Below are positions 7,564 through 14,579 of a DNA stretch of 17,855 nt, piece by piece. The stretch's first letter is position 1; the number at the start of each line of letters is the position of its first letter. Made by a program: the position numbers and the translations under genes. The notes under the pieces were generated by a model. It ran no database searches. It was not told where the DNA came from and saw only the letters and a program-made list of their open reading frames with translations. Source of the DNA: Archangium sp. (GTDB lineage Bacteria > Myxococcota > Myxococcia > Myxococcales > Myxococcaceae); the NCBI GenBank assembly GCA_016793585.1, contig JAEUJR010000450.1, forward strand, positions 1 through 17,855, given 5' to 3'.

Positions 7564-8268
7564 ATGGAACAAGCCGCTCCGAAGCAGCGCTCGCCGTGGG
7601 TCTACGTTCTTCTCGGGTGTGGCGGCTTCGCGGCCCTCACGTGTCTGGGCATGGCGATCTTCTTCGGCGTGGTGGCCAAGAAGACGAGCGACATGGTCGC
7701 GGGCGTGACGGACCCGAAGACGCGTGAAGAGAACGCGAAGAAGATGCTGGGGCAGATTCCTCCCGGCTACTACCCCGCGATGTCGATGAGTGTGTTCGGC
7801 CTCGTCGACACGGCGATTCTCACCGACACGCCGATTCTGCCCGACGGTGGCTTCGAGCTCGGCCAGCGCATGTTCACGTACCTGCGCGTGATGGCGAACG
7901 AAGAGAACAAGAAGACGAAGACGTTCTTCACCACCGGCGAAGGCGACGTGAACCACCTGCGCAGCAACGGCATCAACATCGACGCGCGTGACGTCATCAA
8001 GCGCGGCAACCTCACGGTCGACGGCCGGCGCATGTACTACGTCGTCGCGCGCGGCTCATTCGGCATGGCGAACAACAACGGCACCGAAGAGGGGCTCAAC
8101 GCGTCGGTGCTGTTCGACTGCCCTGGCGATCAGCTGCACGTCGGCGTGTGGTCGATGCGTGATCCAGCGCCCGAGAAGGCTGCATCAGAGCTGGAGCTGA
8201 CGGGAACGGTGGCTGACGAAGCCGAGCTGGCGAAGTTCCTCAAGCCGATCAATCCCTGCGGCCGCTGA
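7564..8268 (+). CDS. Single-span membrane protein, unknown function
   Basis: A 234-residue protein starting at ATG 7564 with a modest AAAGG upstream. After a short Pro/Lys N-terminus, one hydrophobic segment (about 12-36) contains Cys and Gly residues. The remainder is probably extracytoplasmic. It contains MLGQIPPGYYPAMSMSVFG near residues 61-79, then alternating predicted strands, and two cysteines in the C-terminal region (FDCPGD and the terminal NPCGR). The IPPGY element is familiar from uncharacterised myxobacterial proteins, but no function can be assigned. It follows the Flp-type gene after 41 bp and precedes the beta-barrel gene by 39 bp on the same strand, so it probably belongs to the same transcription unit. 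Confidence 0.7.
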   Translation: MEQAAPKQRSPWVYVLLGCGGFAALTCLGMAIFFGVVAKKTSDMVAGVTDPKTREENAKKMLGQIPPGYYPAMSMSVFGLVDTAILTDTPILPDGGFELGQRMFTYLRVMANEENKKTKTFFTTGEGDVNHLRSNGINIDARDVIKRGNLTVDGRRMYYVVARGSFGMANNNGTEEGLNASVLFDCPGDQLHVGVWSMRDPAPEKAASELELTGTVADEAELAKFLKPINPCGR

Positions 8269-8307
8269 AGCCGCTGTCGTCAGCAGCACCGAACCTCGGG
8301 GGGCCTC

Positions 8308-9996
8308 ATGGTGTGGACGCTGGTGGTGTTGTCGGCCGTCGCGCAGCTCGACGGCGGAGCAGCGGAGGTCGCGCCCTCCACCGAGCCTGTGGTGACGACT
8401 GCTCCGGCCGACGCGCCAGTGGCCGAGCCGCTGGCGGTCACCACAGGCAGCGATGGCGAGACGAAGGCGCCGACGGGCGGGTTCGTGAAGGGCGAGCTGT
8501 CGGTCTACCTGGGCAGCGATCGCCTGGTGGTGAAGAACAACCGCATCGGCGTGTCGGCAGGCCTCGACCGGTTCGAGACGGCCTTCTATTTGCTCGTCGA
8601 GCCGATGGTCGACCTGCGCTTCTTCGAGGGGAAGCTGGGGCTGGGGTTCGGCGTGCCGCTGCGCCTCGAGCTGGTGAACTTCGCGACCGATCCCGCGACG
8701 GGGTCTCCGTTGCTCACCCGGCGGCTGGGGCGGCTGCGCACCGAAGACTACGACAGCGTTCACGACTTCGGCCGCTTGCTGAAATACGTGACGAGGGGCC
8801 GCAAGGAGGACCCGCTCTACATCTCGGCCGGCCAGCGGTACGCGTCGTCGATCGGCCACGGCTCGCTCGTGCGCCGGTACGCGCCCAACATCGACATCGA
8901 CTACCCGCGAGCCTCGGCGCAGGTCGACGCGTACAACGACTTCGGCGGCTTCGAACTCTTCACGAACGACCTGCTCGAGTGGAACACGCTCGCGGGCATC
9001 GCCTTCATCAAGCCGCTCTCGTTCCTCAAGAGCGAGAACCTGCTCGCGAAGTCGCTCTCGGTGGGGGTGAGCGGCGCGACCGACTGGCGGGCGCCGTACC
9101 AGCTGACGACCGACGCGTCGGGGCTGCGACAGATCGACGGTCAGGGACGGCTGGTGTCGCAGACGCGGCCGGTGGGACTGGTGGGCATCGACGCCGAGGT
9201 GAAGGTGGTGAAGACCCGCAACGTCGACCTCAAGCCGTACCTCGACTACTCGATGCTGCTGGGCGGTGACGGAGGCCTCACGGCGGGGCTGCTCGCGCGG
9301 CTCAACGTCGGCACCGAGCTCGTGAACGCGTTTCGATTCGTCGGAGAGTTTCGCGTGCTGGGGAACCGGTACATGCCGAGCTACTTCGACACGTTCTACG
9401 AGATCGAGCGCTTCATCTTCGCGAGTGAAGAGGTGCCGGGGCAGGCGGCGAGGAACGCGCTCACGCGGCAGCAGTTCGTCATGGAGCGCGGCCTGGGGCA
9501 GCGCCTCGGGTACTACCTCGAGGCGAGCTGGGGCATACCCGGCAAGGTCGGCCTGACGCTCGCGGCGGAGGGCGTGTCGAACGCGCCGAACACGAACCTC
9601 ATCGCGCACCTCGAGGTGCCGGTGCTCGACTTCGTGCAGGTGTTCGGCAGCTACTACAAGCGCGGCATCACCTCGGCGGCGGCCATCTTCCGCATCGACC
9701 CGCAGACGCCAGACACGGTCTTCTACGCGGGCGCGCGGCTGCGCATTCTTCCGTTCCTCTTCGTGAACGGGCGTGCGTACCAGACGTTCCGTTTGAACCC
9801 CGAGGTGCGGCGCTACGACAGCCAGCTGGGCTTCGTCGTCGACGTGGAGATTGGGTACGAGTTCAAGGGGAAGAAGAGCGAGACAGTGGCGACCCAGCCG
9901 GTCGAAGCTCCGGCGACGAGTGAGTCGACGCCCGCGACCGATTCCGCGTCACAGCCCGCTCCGTCGGACCCGAACGTTCAGCCCGCGACGCCCTGA
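8308..9996 (+). CDS. Probable outer-membrane beta-barrel protein with Pro/Thr/Ser-rich ends
   Basis: A 562-residue protein from ATG 8308, preceded by a G-rich ribosome-binding site (about 8298-8303). The N-terminal hydrophobic stretch with an AVA-Q cleavage-like site suggests a signal peptide, although it lacks the usual basic residues at its start. A Pro/Thr/Ala-rich linker (about 20-50) precedes many alternating amphipathic strands bearing aromatic girdle residues (ELSVYLG, AFYLLVEPMVDLRFF, FGSYYKRG, DVEIGYEF), characteristic of outer-membrane barrels. The last strand ends near residue 522, and a Pro/Ser/Thr-rich tail of about 40 residues follows, unlike barrels that end on an aromatic residue. 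It closes the plus-strand cassette and could supply its outer-membrane element, though it does not look like a secretin. No specific family was recognised. Confidence 0.7.
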   Translation: MVWTLVVLSAVAQLDGGAAEVAPSTEPVVTTAPADAPVAEPLAVTTGSDGETKAPTGGFVKGELSVYLGSDRLVVKNNRIGVSAGLDRFETAFYLLVEPMVDLRFFEGKLGLGFGVPLRLELVNFATDPATGSPLLTRRLGRLRTEDYDSVHDFGRLLKYVTRGRKEDPLYISAGQRYASSIGHGSLVRRYAPNIDIDYPRASAQVDAYNDFGGFELFTNDLLEWNTLAGIAFIKPLSFLKSENLLAKSLSVGVSGATDWRAPYQLTTDASGLRQIDGQGRLVSQTRPVGLVGIDAEVKVVKTRNVDLKPYLDYSMLLGGDGGLTAGLLARLNVGTELVNAFRFVGEFRVLGNRYMPSYFDTFYEIERFIFASEEVPGQAARNALTRQQFVMERGLGQRLGYYLEASWGIPGKVGLTLAAEGVSNAPNTNLIAHLEVPVLDFVQVFGSYYKRGITSAAAIFRIDPQTPDTVFYAGARLRILPFLFVNGRAYQTFRLNPEVRRYDSQLGFVVDVEIGYEFKGKKSETVATQPVEAPATSESTPATDSASQPAPSDPNVQPATP

Positions 9997-10038
9997 ACCA
10001 TCAGCGGCCGACGCGCTGGTCCCTTCCGCGCGACTCGA

Positions 10039-10908
10039 TCAGACAGCCGCGCGGCTGTCGCCTGGCGCTGGCTCTGCCGCAGTCCACGCTCCCGCAGCGA
10101 GCATCAACGTGAGTCCGGCCAGCGTCGAGAGCGTCGCGGCCTCGTGGAGAATCAGCACTCCCAGCAATGCGGCGACGAGCGGCTCGAGATACGTCAGCAC
10201 GCCCGTCAGCTGAGCGCCGATGCGTGGCAGCCCGAAGTTGAAGAGGAACGCACCGAGCAAGCCGTTGATGGCGGCGCCTGCGAGCAGAATGGCGAGGCTC
10301 GAGTCGAGGTGGGTCGGGAGTGCGCGCTCGCGAAAGACGAGGAGCAGCAGCACCGTCGAAAGCACCGCATGAAACGACGTGACCGCGAGCGGCGGGAAGG
10401 CCACGGACGCTCGCCGGGTCGCCAGCACCAGAGCGGCGTAGAAGATCGCCGAGCCTGCGCCAAGGAGTCCGGCCTGCCAGGCAGAACCTCCTGCCCCGAT
10501 CGATGGCAGTACCAGGAACAGCCCGAGCAGAATGACGGGCAGCGAGACGAGCGCGCGTCGAGAGCGGCGTTCCTTCAGCAGCACTGGGGCAGCGAGCGCG
10601 ACCAGCAGCGGCGCCAGGTAGTGCGTCATGACGCCCACGACCACCGGCCCGGTCTCGAGGGCAGAGAAGTAGAGCGCGACGTTTCCCGCGTCGGCGACCC
10701 CGATGATCGCGAGCGCGACGAGCGCGCCACGATCGTCGGTGCGAAAGCGGCGAACGAGGAATAGCGATGGCAGCGCCATCACGGCCATGGTGAGGAAGCC
10801 GACGACGAGCCCGCTCTGGCCACCGGCGCGCACGTAGAGCGGCCACGTGCCCCAGCAGGCCGCGGCGAGCGCGACGACCGAGATGCCCACGGCGCGGGAG
10901 GAGTTCAC
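10039..10908 (-). CDS. EamA/DMT-family transporter
   Basis: A 289-residue protein read leftward from GTG 10908. It is almost wholly hydrophobic, with about ten predicted membrane helices in two repeats. The first EamA repeat covers about residues 8-135 and begins with the typical ALAAACWGTWPLYVRAG segment. The second covers about 145-275 and contains the family-typical LTYLEPLVAALLGVLILHE near residues 238-256, where Glu and Pro in helix 9 are well conserved. Such drug/metabolite transporters are inner-membrane carriers exporting amino acids, metabolites or drugs; the substrate cannot be inferred. No clear ribosome-binding site precedes 10908, and an in-frame GTG six codons later is an alternative. 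It converges on the beta-barrel gene and may be co-transcribed with the Cys-rich gene upstream on its own strand, 81 bp away. Confidence 0.9.
   Translation of the reverse strand: MNSSRAVGISVVALAAACWGTWPLYVRAGGQSGLVVGFLTMAVMALPSLFLVRRFRTDDRGALVALAIIGVADAGNVALYFSALETGPVVVGVMTHYLAPLLVALAAPVLLKERRSRRALVSLPVILLGLFLVLPSIGAGGSAWQAGLLGAGSAIFYAALVLATRRASVAFPPLAVTSFHAVLSTVLLLLVFRERALPTHLDSSLAILLAGAAINGLLGAFLFNFGLPRIGAQLTGVLTYLEPLVAALLGVLILHEAATLSTLAGLTLMLAAGAWTAAEPAPGDSRAAV
10042..10059. terminator. Perfect 18-bp palindrome between convergent genes, possible bidirectional terminator stem
   Basis: The palindrome GACAGCCGCGCGGCTGTC forms the last six sense codons of the minus-strand EamA gene and lies about 45 bp after the beta-barrel gene's stop. 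Neither side has a T-run, so it would be a non-canonical terminator or a 3'-end stability hairpin. A coding coincidence (DSRAAV) is possible. Confidence 0.35.
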
Positions 10909-10938
10909 TGCGCGGCGCTGTAGCTCAGACGCGCGAGA

Positions 10939-10967
10939 AGCGTGCGCCGATGAGCTGTGCGCACGCT
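10939..10967 (-). terminator. Inverted repeat after the Cys-rich secreted-protein gene
   Basis: A 9-bp perfect stem (AGCGTGCGC paired with GCGCACGCT) with an 11-nt loop lies 22 bp past the stop of the minus-strand gene at 10990. It sits between that gene and the EamA start. There is no T-run, so it is only a possible terminator or attenuating hairpin. Confidence 0.35.
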
Positions 10968-10989
10968 GGGTTCCGGCGGTGGTGGTGTG

Positions 10990-11544
10990 TCAGGGCGCGA
11001 GGAGCGTGACGACGCCCGAGGCGCCACACGGCGTCTGACACCCCGAGCCCGTCAGCGGAGCCTCTGCATACGTGAGCTGAAGCGTCGGCTCGGTCAGTGA
11101 GCCGCGCAGCGCCTGGGCCGACGACCACCTGCAGCGGTCCGACCAGTCGAACTCCGAGCCGAAGCACACGTCGAGCTGGTTGCCGCTCACCACGCCGGTG
11201 AAGCGAGCTCGGCTGAAGCGAACCTCGGCGCGGCCGGTGGCCTGCTCGCACTCCCACTCGAGGGTACCCTCTTCAGCGAGGTCGATGCGCACGTCGACGA
11301 AGCACAAGGCGCTCGATCTCGAGAGCGAGTCCAGGCGCAGCGTGCGCTGACATCGCCGACCGAGCTGAGGCCCCGGTGCGTTGGTGCACGAGGTCGGCGC
11401 CCCTGCGTCACGACTGGTCATTCCCGCGTCGCGAACGCCAGCGTCTGCGCGGCCTGCATCGACGCCGATCGTCTCGCTCAGCGGCTCCGTCCGGCCGCAG
11501 CAGAGCATCGGCACCACTACGAACACGAGGCGCAGCCAACGCAC
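10990..11544 (-). CDS. Small Cys-rich secreted protein, probable lipoprotein
   Basis: About 184 residues from GTG 11544. The frame stays open to 11727, but the extra 61 codons overlap the divergent YcaO gene and carry no signal. The chosen start gives a basic residue pair, a hydrophobic core (LRLVFVVVPML) and Cys15-Cys16-Gly. This resembles a lipoprotein signal, though the residues before the cysteines are a poor lipobox. A linker with repeated Asp-Ala-Gly (about 30-48) follows, a style common in myxobacterial surface lipoproteins. The globular part has eight cysteines, probably four disulphides, and predicted beta-strands. No enzymatic motif was seen. The 79-bp gap to the YcaO gene is divergent. 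Function unknown. Confidence 0.65.
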   Translation of the reverse strand: MRWLRLVFVVVPMLCCGRTEPLSETIGVDAGRADAGVRDAGMTSRDAGAPTSCTNAPGPQLGRRCQRTLRLDSLSRSSALCFVDVRIDLAEEGTLEWECEQATGRAEVRFSRARFTGVVSGNQLDVCFGSEFDWSDRCRWSSAQALRGSLTEPTLQLTYAEAPLTGSGCQTPCGASGVVTLLAP

Positions 11545-11562
11545 GGGCGCAGCAAACTGCCA

Positions 11563-11600
11563 GTTCGACCGTTCGTCGAGTCGGTGTTGGTCGTTCGAAC
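11563..11600. promoter_or_regulatory. Repeated GTTCG elements between divergent genes, possible operator
   Basis: The 79-bp divergent gap holds GTTCG at 11563, 11571 and 11593. The last lies in the 8-bp palindrome GTTCGAAC (11593-11600), and the first two are spaced 8 bp apart. This could bind a regulator of the YcaO operon or of the opposing gene. In TCGA-rich DNA it could also be chance. Confidence 0.2.
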
Positions 11601-11623
11601 ACACTGCCGGGGCGGGCTCCAAA

Positions 11624-12643
11624 GTGCGTGTGCCGCCGTTCGTCGAGTGGTGGGATGTACGGGTGCTTCCCAACCGTTCGCTGCTCGCCGAGCTGCGCAT
11701 CTCACGCCTCGCGCGGGTGACGGACATGGATCGTGCCGGCGTCGAGGTGGCCGCTGCGGTTCGGCCGACGGGTCACGTGCTGCAGGTGACACAGGGCAAA
11801 GGCACGACCTTCGAGCAGGCCGCGTGGAGCGCGGTTGGAGAAGCAGCCGAGCTGTACGCGGCAGAGCAACCGCAGCGCTCGATGCTCCGGTTCTGTGAGG
11901 CTGGCGAGCTCGATGGCGCCGTGCTCGATGACGACGGGCTGCGACGTGCGTGGGTGCAGGGAAGACGACTCTCCGATGGCGCGCCGGTGTGGCTGGCAGC
12001 CGAGCGGGTGTTCTGTGCGCCGACGGGTTCGACGTGGCTGGGCCCGTCGACGACGTCGTGGTCGAGCAACGGCTTCGGTGCGCATTCGGTGAAGGGCAGG
12101 GCCGAGGAGCACGCGGTGCTCGAGGTCTGGGAGCGCCACGCGTTGACCCGCGCCTTGCCCGATGGGTGGACCGACGAGGCGCTCGAGCGGTCTCTCGTGA
12201 GGTGGCGTTCACCGCTGGTCGACTCGCTGCAGGCCAGGGGTTTTCAGGTCGTGTGTTGTGCGCTGCAGGCGTCACCACTTCCCCTGGCGGGCGCGCTGTT
12301 GTTCGACCTCGAAGAGCCCTCGGTGCCACTGACTGCGGGGTATGCCTGTCGGCGCACGATGGCCGAAGCGCTCGAAGCGGCGCTGCTCGAGGCGGCCCAG
12401 TCTCGACTCACCGAGATTCACGGCGCCCGCGACGACGTGGCGACCGGCGCGCGCGAGGCGGGGGCTTCGCTGCAGGCGTTCCTCTCCACGCGAAGGCCCA
12501 GGCCGATTCGCCATCGTGCCGCCGTGAAGGGCTGGCCGAAGGTCATCGCCGACAGCGTGGTGATCGTGAACGTGCGCGAGTCGCCACTGCACGTGGTGAA
12601 GGCCATCGGCATCGGGCTCGAAGAGTCGGAGCTCTTGCGATGA
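11624..12643 (+). CDS. YcaO-domain ATP-dependent backbone-modifying enzyme
   Basis: About 339 residues from GTG 11624, which has a G-rich stretch (GGCGGG) upstream; GTG 11630 is an alternative. All three blocks of YcaO ATP/Mg-binding residues are visible: GKG at 58-60 with Glu73 and Glu76; SNG.G with Asn149, Glu162, Glu167 and Glu170-Arg171; and EAAQSRL..IHGARDD with Glu256, Gln259, Arg261 and Arg269. YcaO proteins use ATP to activate backbone amides, giving azolines, amidines or, with TfuA-type partners, thioamides. The C-terminus ends IGLEESELLR and lacks the Pro-rich PxPxP tail of azoline-forming YcaOs. No E1-like (ThiF) partner is nearby, while TfuA follows with an ATGA overlap, so thioamidation is the favoured inference. 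No candidate precursor peptide was found in the flanks. Confidence 0.88.
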   Translation: MRVPPFVEWWDVRVLPNRSLLAELRISRLARVTDMDRAGVEVAAAVRPTGHVLQVTQGKGTTFEQAAWSAVGEAAELYAAEQPQRSMLRFCEAGELDGAVLDDDGLRRAWVQGRRLSDGAPVWLAAERVFCAPTGSTWLGPSTTSWSSNGFGAHSVKGRAEEHAVLEVWERHALTRALPDGWTDEALERSLVRWRSPLVDSLQARGFQVVCCALQASPLPLAGALLFDLEEPSVPLTAGYACRRTMAEALEAALLEAAQSRLTEIHGARDDVATGAREAGASLQAFLSTRRPRPIRHRAAVKGWPKVIADSVVIVNVRESPLHVVKAIGIGLEESELLR

Positions 12644-13638
12644 GGGCGCGTGACGTCGTGGTGTTCCTCGGGCCGACGCTCCCCGTCGCCACCGCGCGGC
12701 GAACGTTGAAGGCGACGTACCTGCCGCCGGCGAGGCAGGGTGATGTCTTTCGGGTGTTGCCCGATCGGCCGCGCGTCATCGTGCTCATCGACGGCGTGTT
12801 CGAGGCGGTTCCTTCGGTGTGGCATCACGAGCTGCGCGCCGCGCTCGCCAGCGGGGTGCACGTCATCGGTGCCTCGAGCATGGGTGCGCTGCGGGCGGCT
12901 GAGCTGCACGAAGAAGGAATGCTCGCGGTCGGCCGCATCGCGGGCGAGTACGTGGCAGGCGCGCGAAGCGACGACGCCGACGTGGTGTTGCTGCACGGTG
13001 ACGCCGACTCGCAATACCAGGCGCTGACGGTTCCGCTCGTGAACGTGGAAGCGACCGTGGCCGAGGCGAAGCGACGACGGGTGGTCTCGGCGCGTGAAGC
13101 GAGAGCGCTCGTCGAGGCTGCGCGGCGGCTCTTCTTCAAGCGTCGAACGTGGCGAGCCATCGTGACGGCGCTCGCCGAGGCGCGGCGCGCAGAGTCGTTG
13201 ACGTGGCTGCGCGAGAATCTGGTCGATCAGAAAGCGCTCGACGCCGTGCAGGCGTTGAAGGTCGCGCAGCGACTCCTCCGCACACCAGCTCGCCTTGCGA
13301 CGCCCCTCACCTTGAGCTCCTTCGTGCGGCGGCGTCGGCTCCTCGACGCGCACGGCTCCGAGGTGGAGCGCCTTCAACGGCTGCCCGACGCCGACGCGCT
13401 CGCGAAGCAGGGCCTTCGCAGACTGCTCCTCGCCGCGTTCGCGAAGCAGGCCGGCTTGTCGGTCTCGGTCACGGCGAATCGGCACGGAGCGGTCGACGAG
13501 GCGCTGAGCGACGCCGAGGTCGCGGCCCTCGAGGCGCTCGTGTTGTCGGCGCCGGAGCGCTTCGTTCCCGATGGCCCCACCTGGCTGGAAGGGCTCGCGC
13601 TCGAAGCGAAGCTCAGCGGCCGCTGGCGTGGGCGTTAG
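12640..13638 (+). CDS. TfuA-like protein, partner of YcaO
   Basis: A 332-residue protein starting at ATG 12640 inside the YcaO stop (ATGA), with GGAG at 12628-12631. The N-terminal half is the TfuA-like core: VVFLGPTLP near the start, VIVLIDGVFEAVPSVWHHEL, then GASSMGALRAAEL (residues 77-89), GRIAGEYVAG and an acidic SDDADVVLLHG segment. The C-terminal half is helical and charged, as in longer TfuA proteins. TfuA was named from trifolitoxin biosynthesis. With YcaO it thioamidates substrates, as in methyl-coenzyme M reductase glycine thioamidation and thioamitide-like peptides, probably by helping to deliver sulphur. The SMGALR motif is typical and intact. Translational coupling to YcaO implies a stoichiometric complex. 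The endonuclease-family gene follows after 14 bp. Confidence 0.88.
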   Translation: MRARDVVVFLGPTLPVATARRTLKATYLPPARQGDVFRVLPDRPRVIVLIDGVFEAVPSVWHHELRAALASGVHVIGASSMGALRAAELHEEGMLAVGRIAGEYVAGARSDDADVVLLHGDADSQYQALTVPLVNVEATVAEAKRRRVVSAREARALVEAARRLFFKRRTWRAIVTALAEARRAESLTWLRENLVDQKALDAVQALKVAQRLLRTPARLATPLTLSSFVRRRRLLDAHGSEVERLQRLPDADALAKQGLRRLLLAAFAKQAGLSVSVTANRHGAVDEALSDAEVAALEALVLSAPERFVPDGPTWLEGLALEAKLSGRWRGR

Positions 13639-13652
13639 ACTTCGAAAGAGAC

Positions 13653-14579
13653 ATGCGACTCGTCAGCTACAACGTTCGCTACTTCGGTCACGCGCTCAAG
13701 GGCCTCGCCAGCACGGCGACCTCGAAGCAGTTCATCGCCGACGCCATCTCGAAGCTCACGCCGATGGCCGACGTCATCGCGCTGCAGGAGGTCGAGACGA
13801 AGTCGATTCGTTCGTCGGCGGCCCATCGTGGCGCCGTTCCTTCCGAGACACAGCTCGAGGCGTTCATGCGGCACCTCGGCGCCTCGATGCAGCGGCGTGG
13901 CGTCGCGATGCCGTACCGCGCCTTCTATTTCCCCGCGCACGTGTACGGCGTCGGCCCGCTGAAGGTGTACACGACCGGCCTCGCGATTCTCGTGAACCAG
14001 CAGACGTGCAACGTGCTCAAGGGCAACTCCGATCAGCCCTTCGACATCACGCACCGCACGCCCTCGACCATCAAGCGCATCAAGCAGACGCGCATCGCAG
14101 CGCACCTGCACCTCGAAGACACCAGCGGCCGGCCGTTTCATCTCTTCAACACCCACCTCTCGCTCCCGACGCCGTGGGCGAAGGAGTTCTGGAGTCAGAA
14201 GGTGAAGATGGGCCACGGGAAGAACCAGCTCACCGAGGCGAAGGCGGTGAGCGAATACGCGCAGCACGTCGCGCGCGGCGAGCCCTACCTCGTCGTCGGC
14301 GACTTCAACTCGGCGCCCGCGACGCCCGTGTACAAGCTGTTCACCGGCGACGCGAAGCTGCTGGGTGCGCAGGAGGCCCTGAAGCAGATCGACCCTGCCC
14401 GCCCCGACTCGTTCTCGACGGCCGGCTTCATGCGCCTGCGCATGCACCTCGATCACATCTTCGGCAGAGGCATCGAGTTCGCCGACCTCAACGACACACA
14501 CGCGTTCGGTGACGAGGCGAGCCCGTTTCACGGCTTGTCTGATCACGTGCCGCTGATCACGAGCTTCGAGCCCGTTTGA
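13653..14579 (+). CDS. Endonuclease/exonuclease/phosphatase (EEP) family hydrolase
   Basis: A 308-residue protein from ATG 13653, with a weak GAAAGAG ribosome-binding site; the frame is open well upstream, but only within the TfuA gene. The full EEP catalytic set is present in order: Asn7 in SYNVRYFG, Glu46 in LQEVE, His168 in NTHLSLP, Asp217 and Asn219 in VVGDFNSAP, Asp267-His268 in LDHIF, and Asp297-His298 in SDHVPL. These Mg-dependent enzymes cleave phosphodiester or phosphate-ester bonds in nucleic acids, phosphoinositides or sphingomyelin, and the family alone does not give the substrate. There is no signal peptide, so it is probably cytoplasmic. It lies 14 bp after the TfuA gene and probably shares its operon, but a functional link is unproven. 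Its last 23 bp overlap the convergent phosphoesterase gene. Confidence 0.9.
   Translation: MRLVSYNVRYFGHALKGLASTATSKQFIADAISKLTPMADVIALQEVETKSIRSSAAHRGAVPSETQLEAFMRHLGASMQRRGVAMPYRAFYFPAHVYGVGPLKVYTTGLAILVNQQTCNVLKGNSDQPFDITHRTPSTIKRIKQTRIAAHLHLEDTSGRPFHLFNTHLSLPTPWAKEFWSQKVKMGHGKNQLTEAKAVSEYAQHVARGEPYLVVGDFNSAPATPVYKLFTGDAKLLGAQEALKQIDPARPDSFSTAGFMRLRMHLDHIFGRGIEFADLNDTHAFGDEASPFHGLSDHVPLITSFEPV

Noticed and set aside
10910..10985. A TGTAGCTCAG stretch followed by GGTTCCGG that resembles parts of a tRNA gene
   Set aside because: The D-stem, anticodon stem and T-arm do not pair in a cloverleaf, and no acceptor stem can be drawn. The strong pairing present is a single hairpin (10939-10967).
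11381..11623. Upstream extension of the YcaO frame to 11381
   Set aside because: It overlaps the 5' half of the divergent Cys-rich gene, including its signal region, and resembles no YcaO N-terminus.
11545..11623. Possible precursor peptide gene for YcaO-TfuA in the divergent gap
   Set aside because: The gap is only 79 bp, and no start codon with a ribosome-binding site and a leader-core-like frame could be read in it.
11950..12639. Upstream extension of the TfuA frame within the YcaO gene
   Set aside because: It is Arg/Gly-rich out-of-frame translation of YcaO. The TfuA core begins just after ATG 12640, which has a ribosome-binding site and an ATGA overlap.
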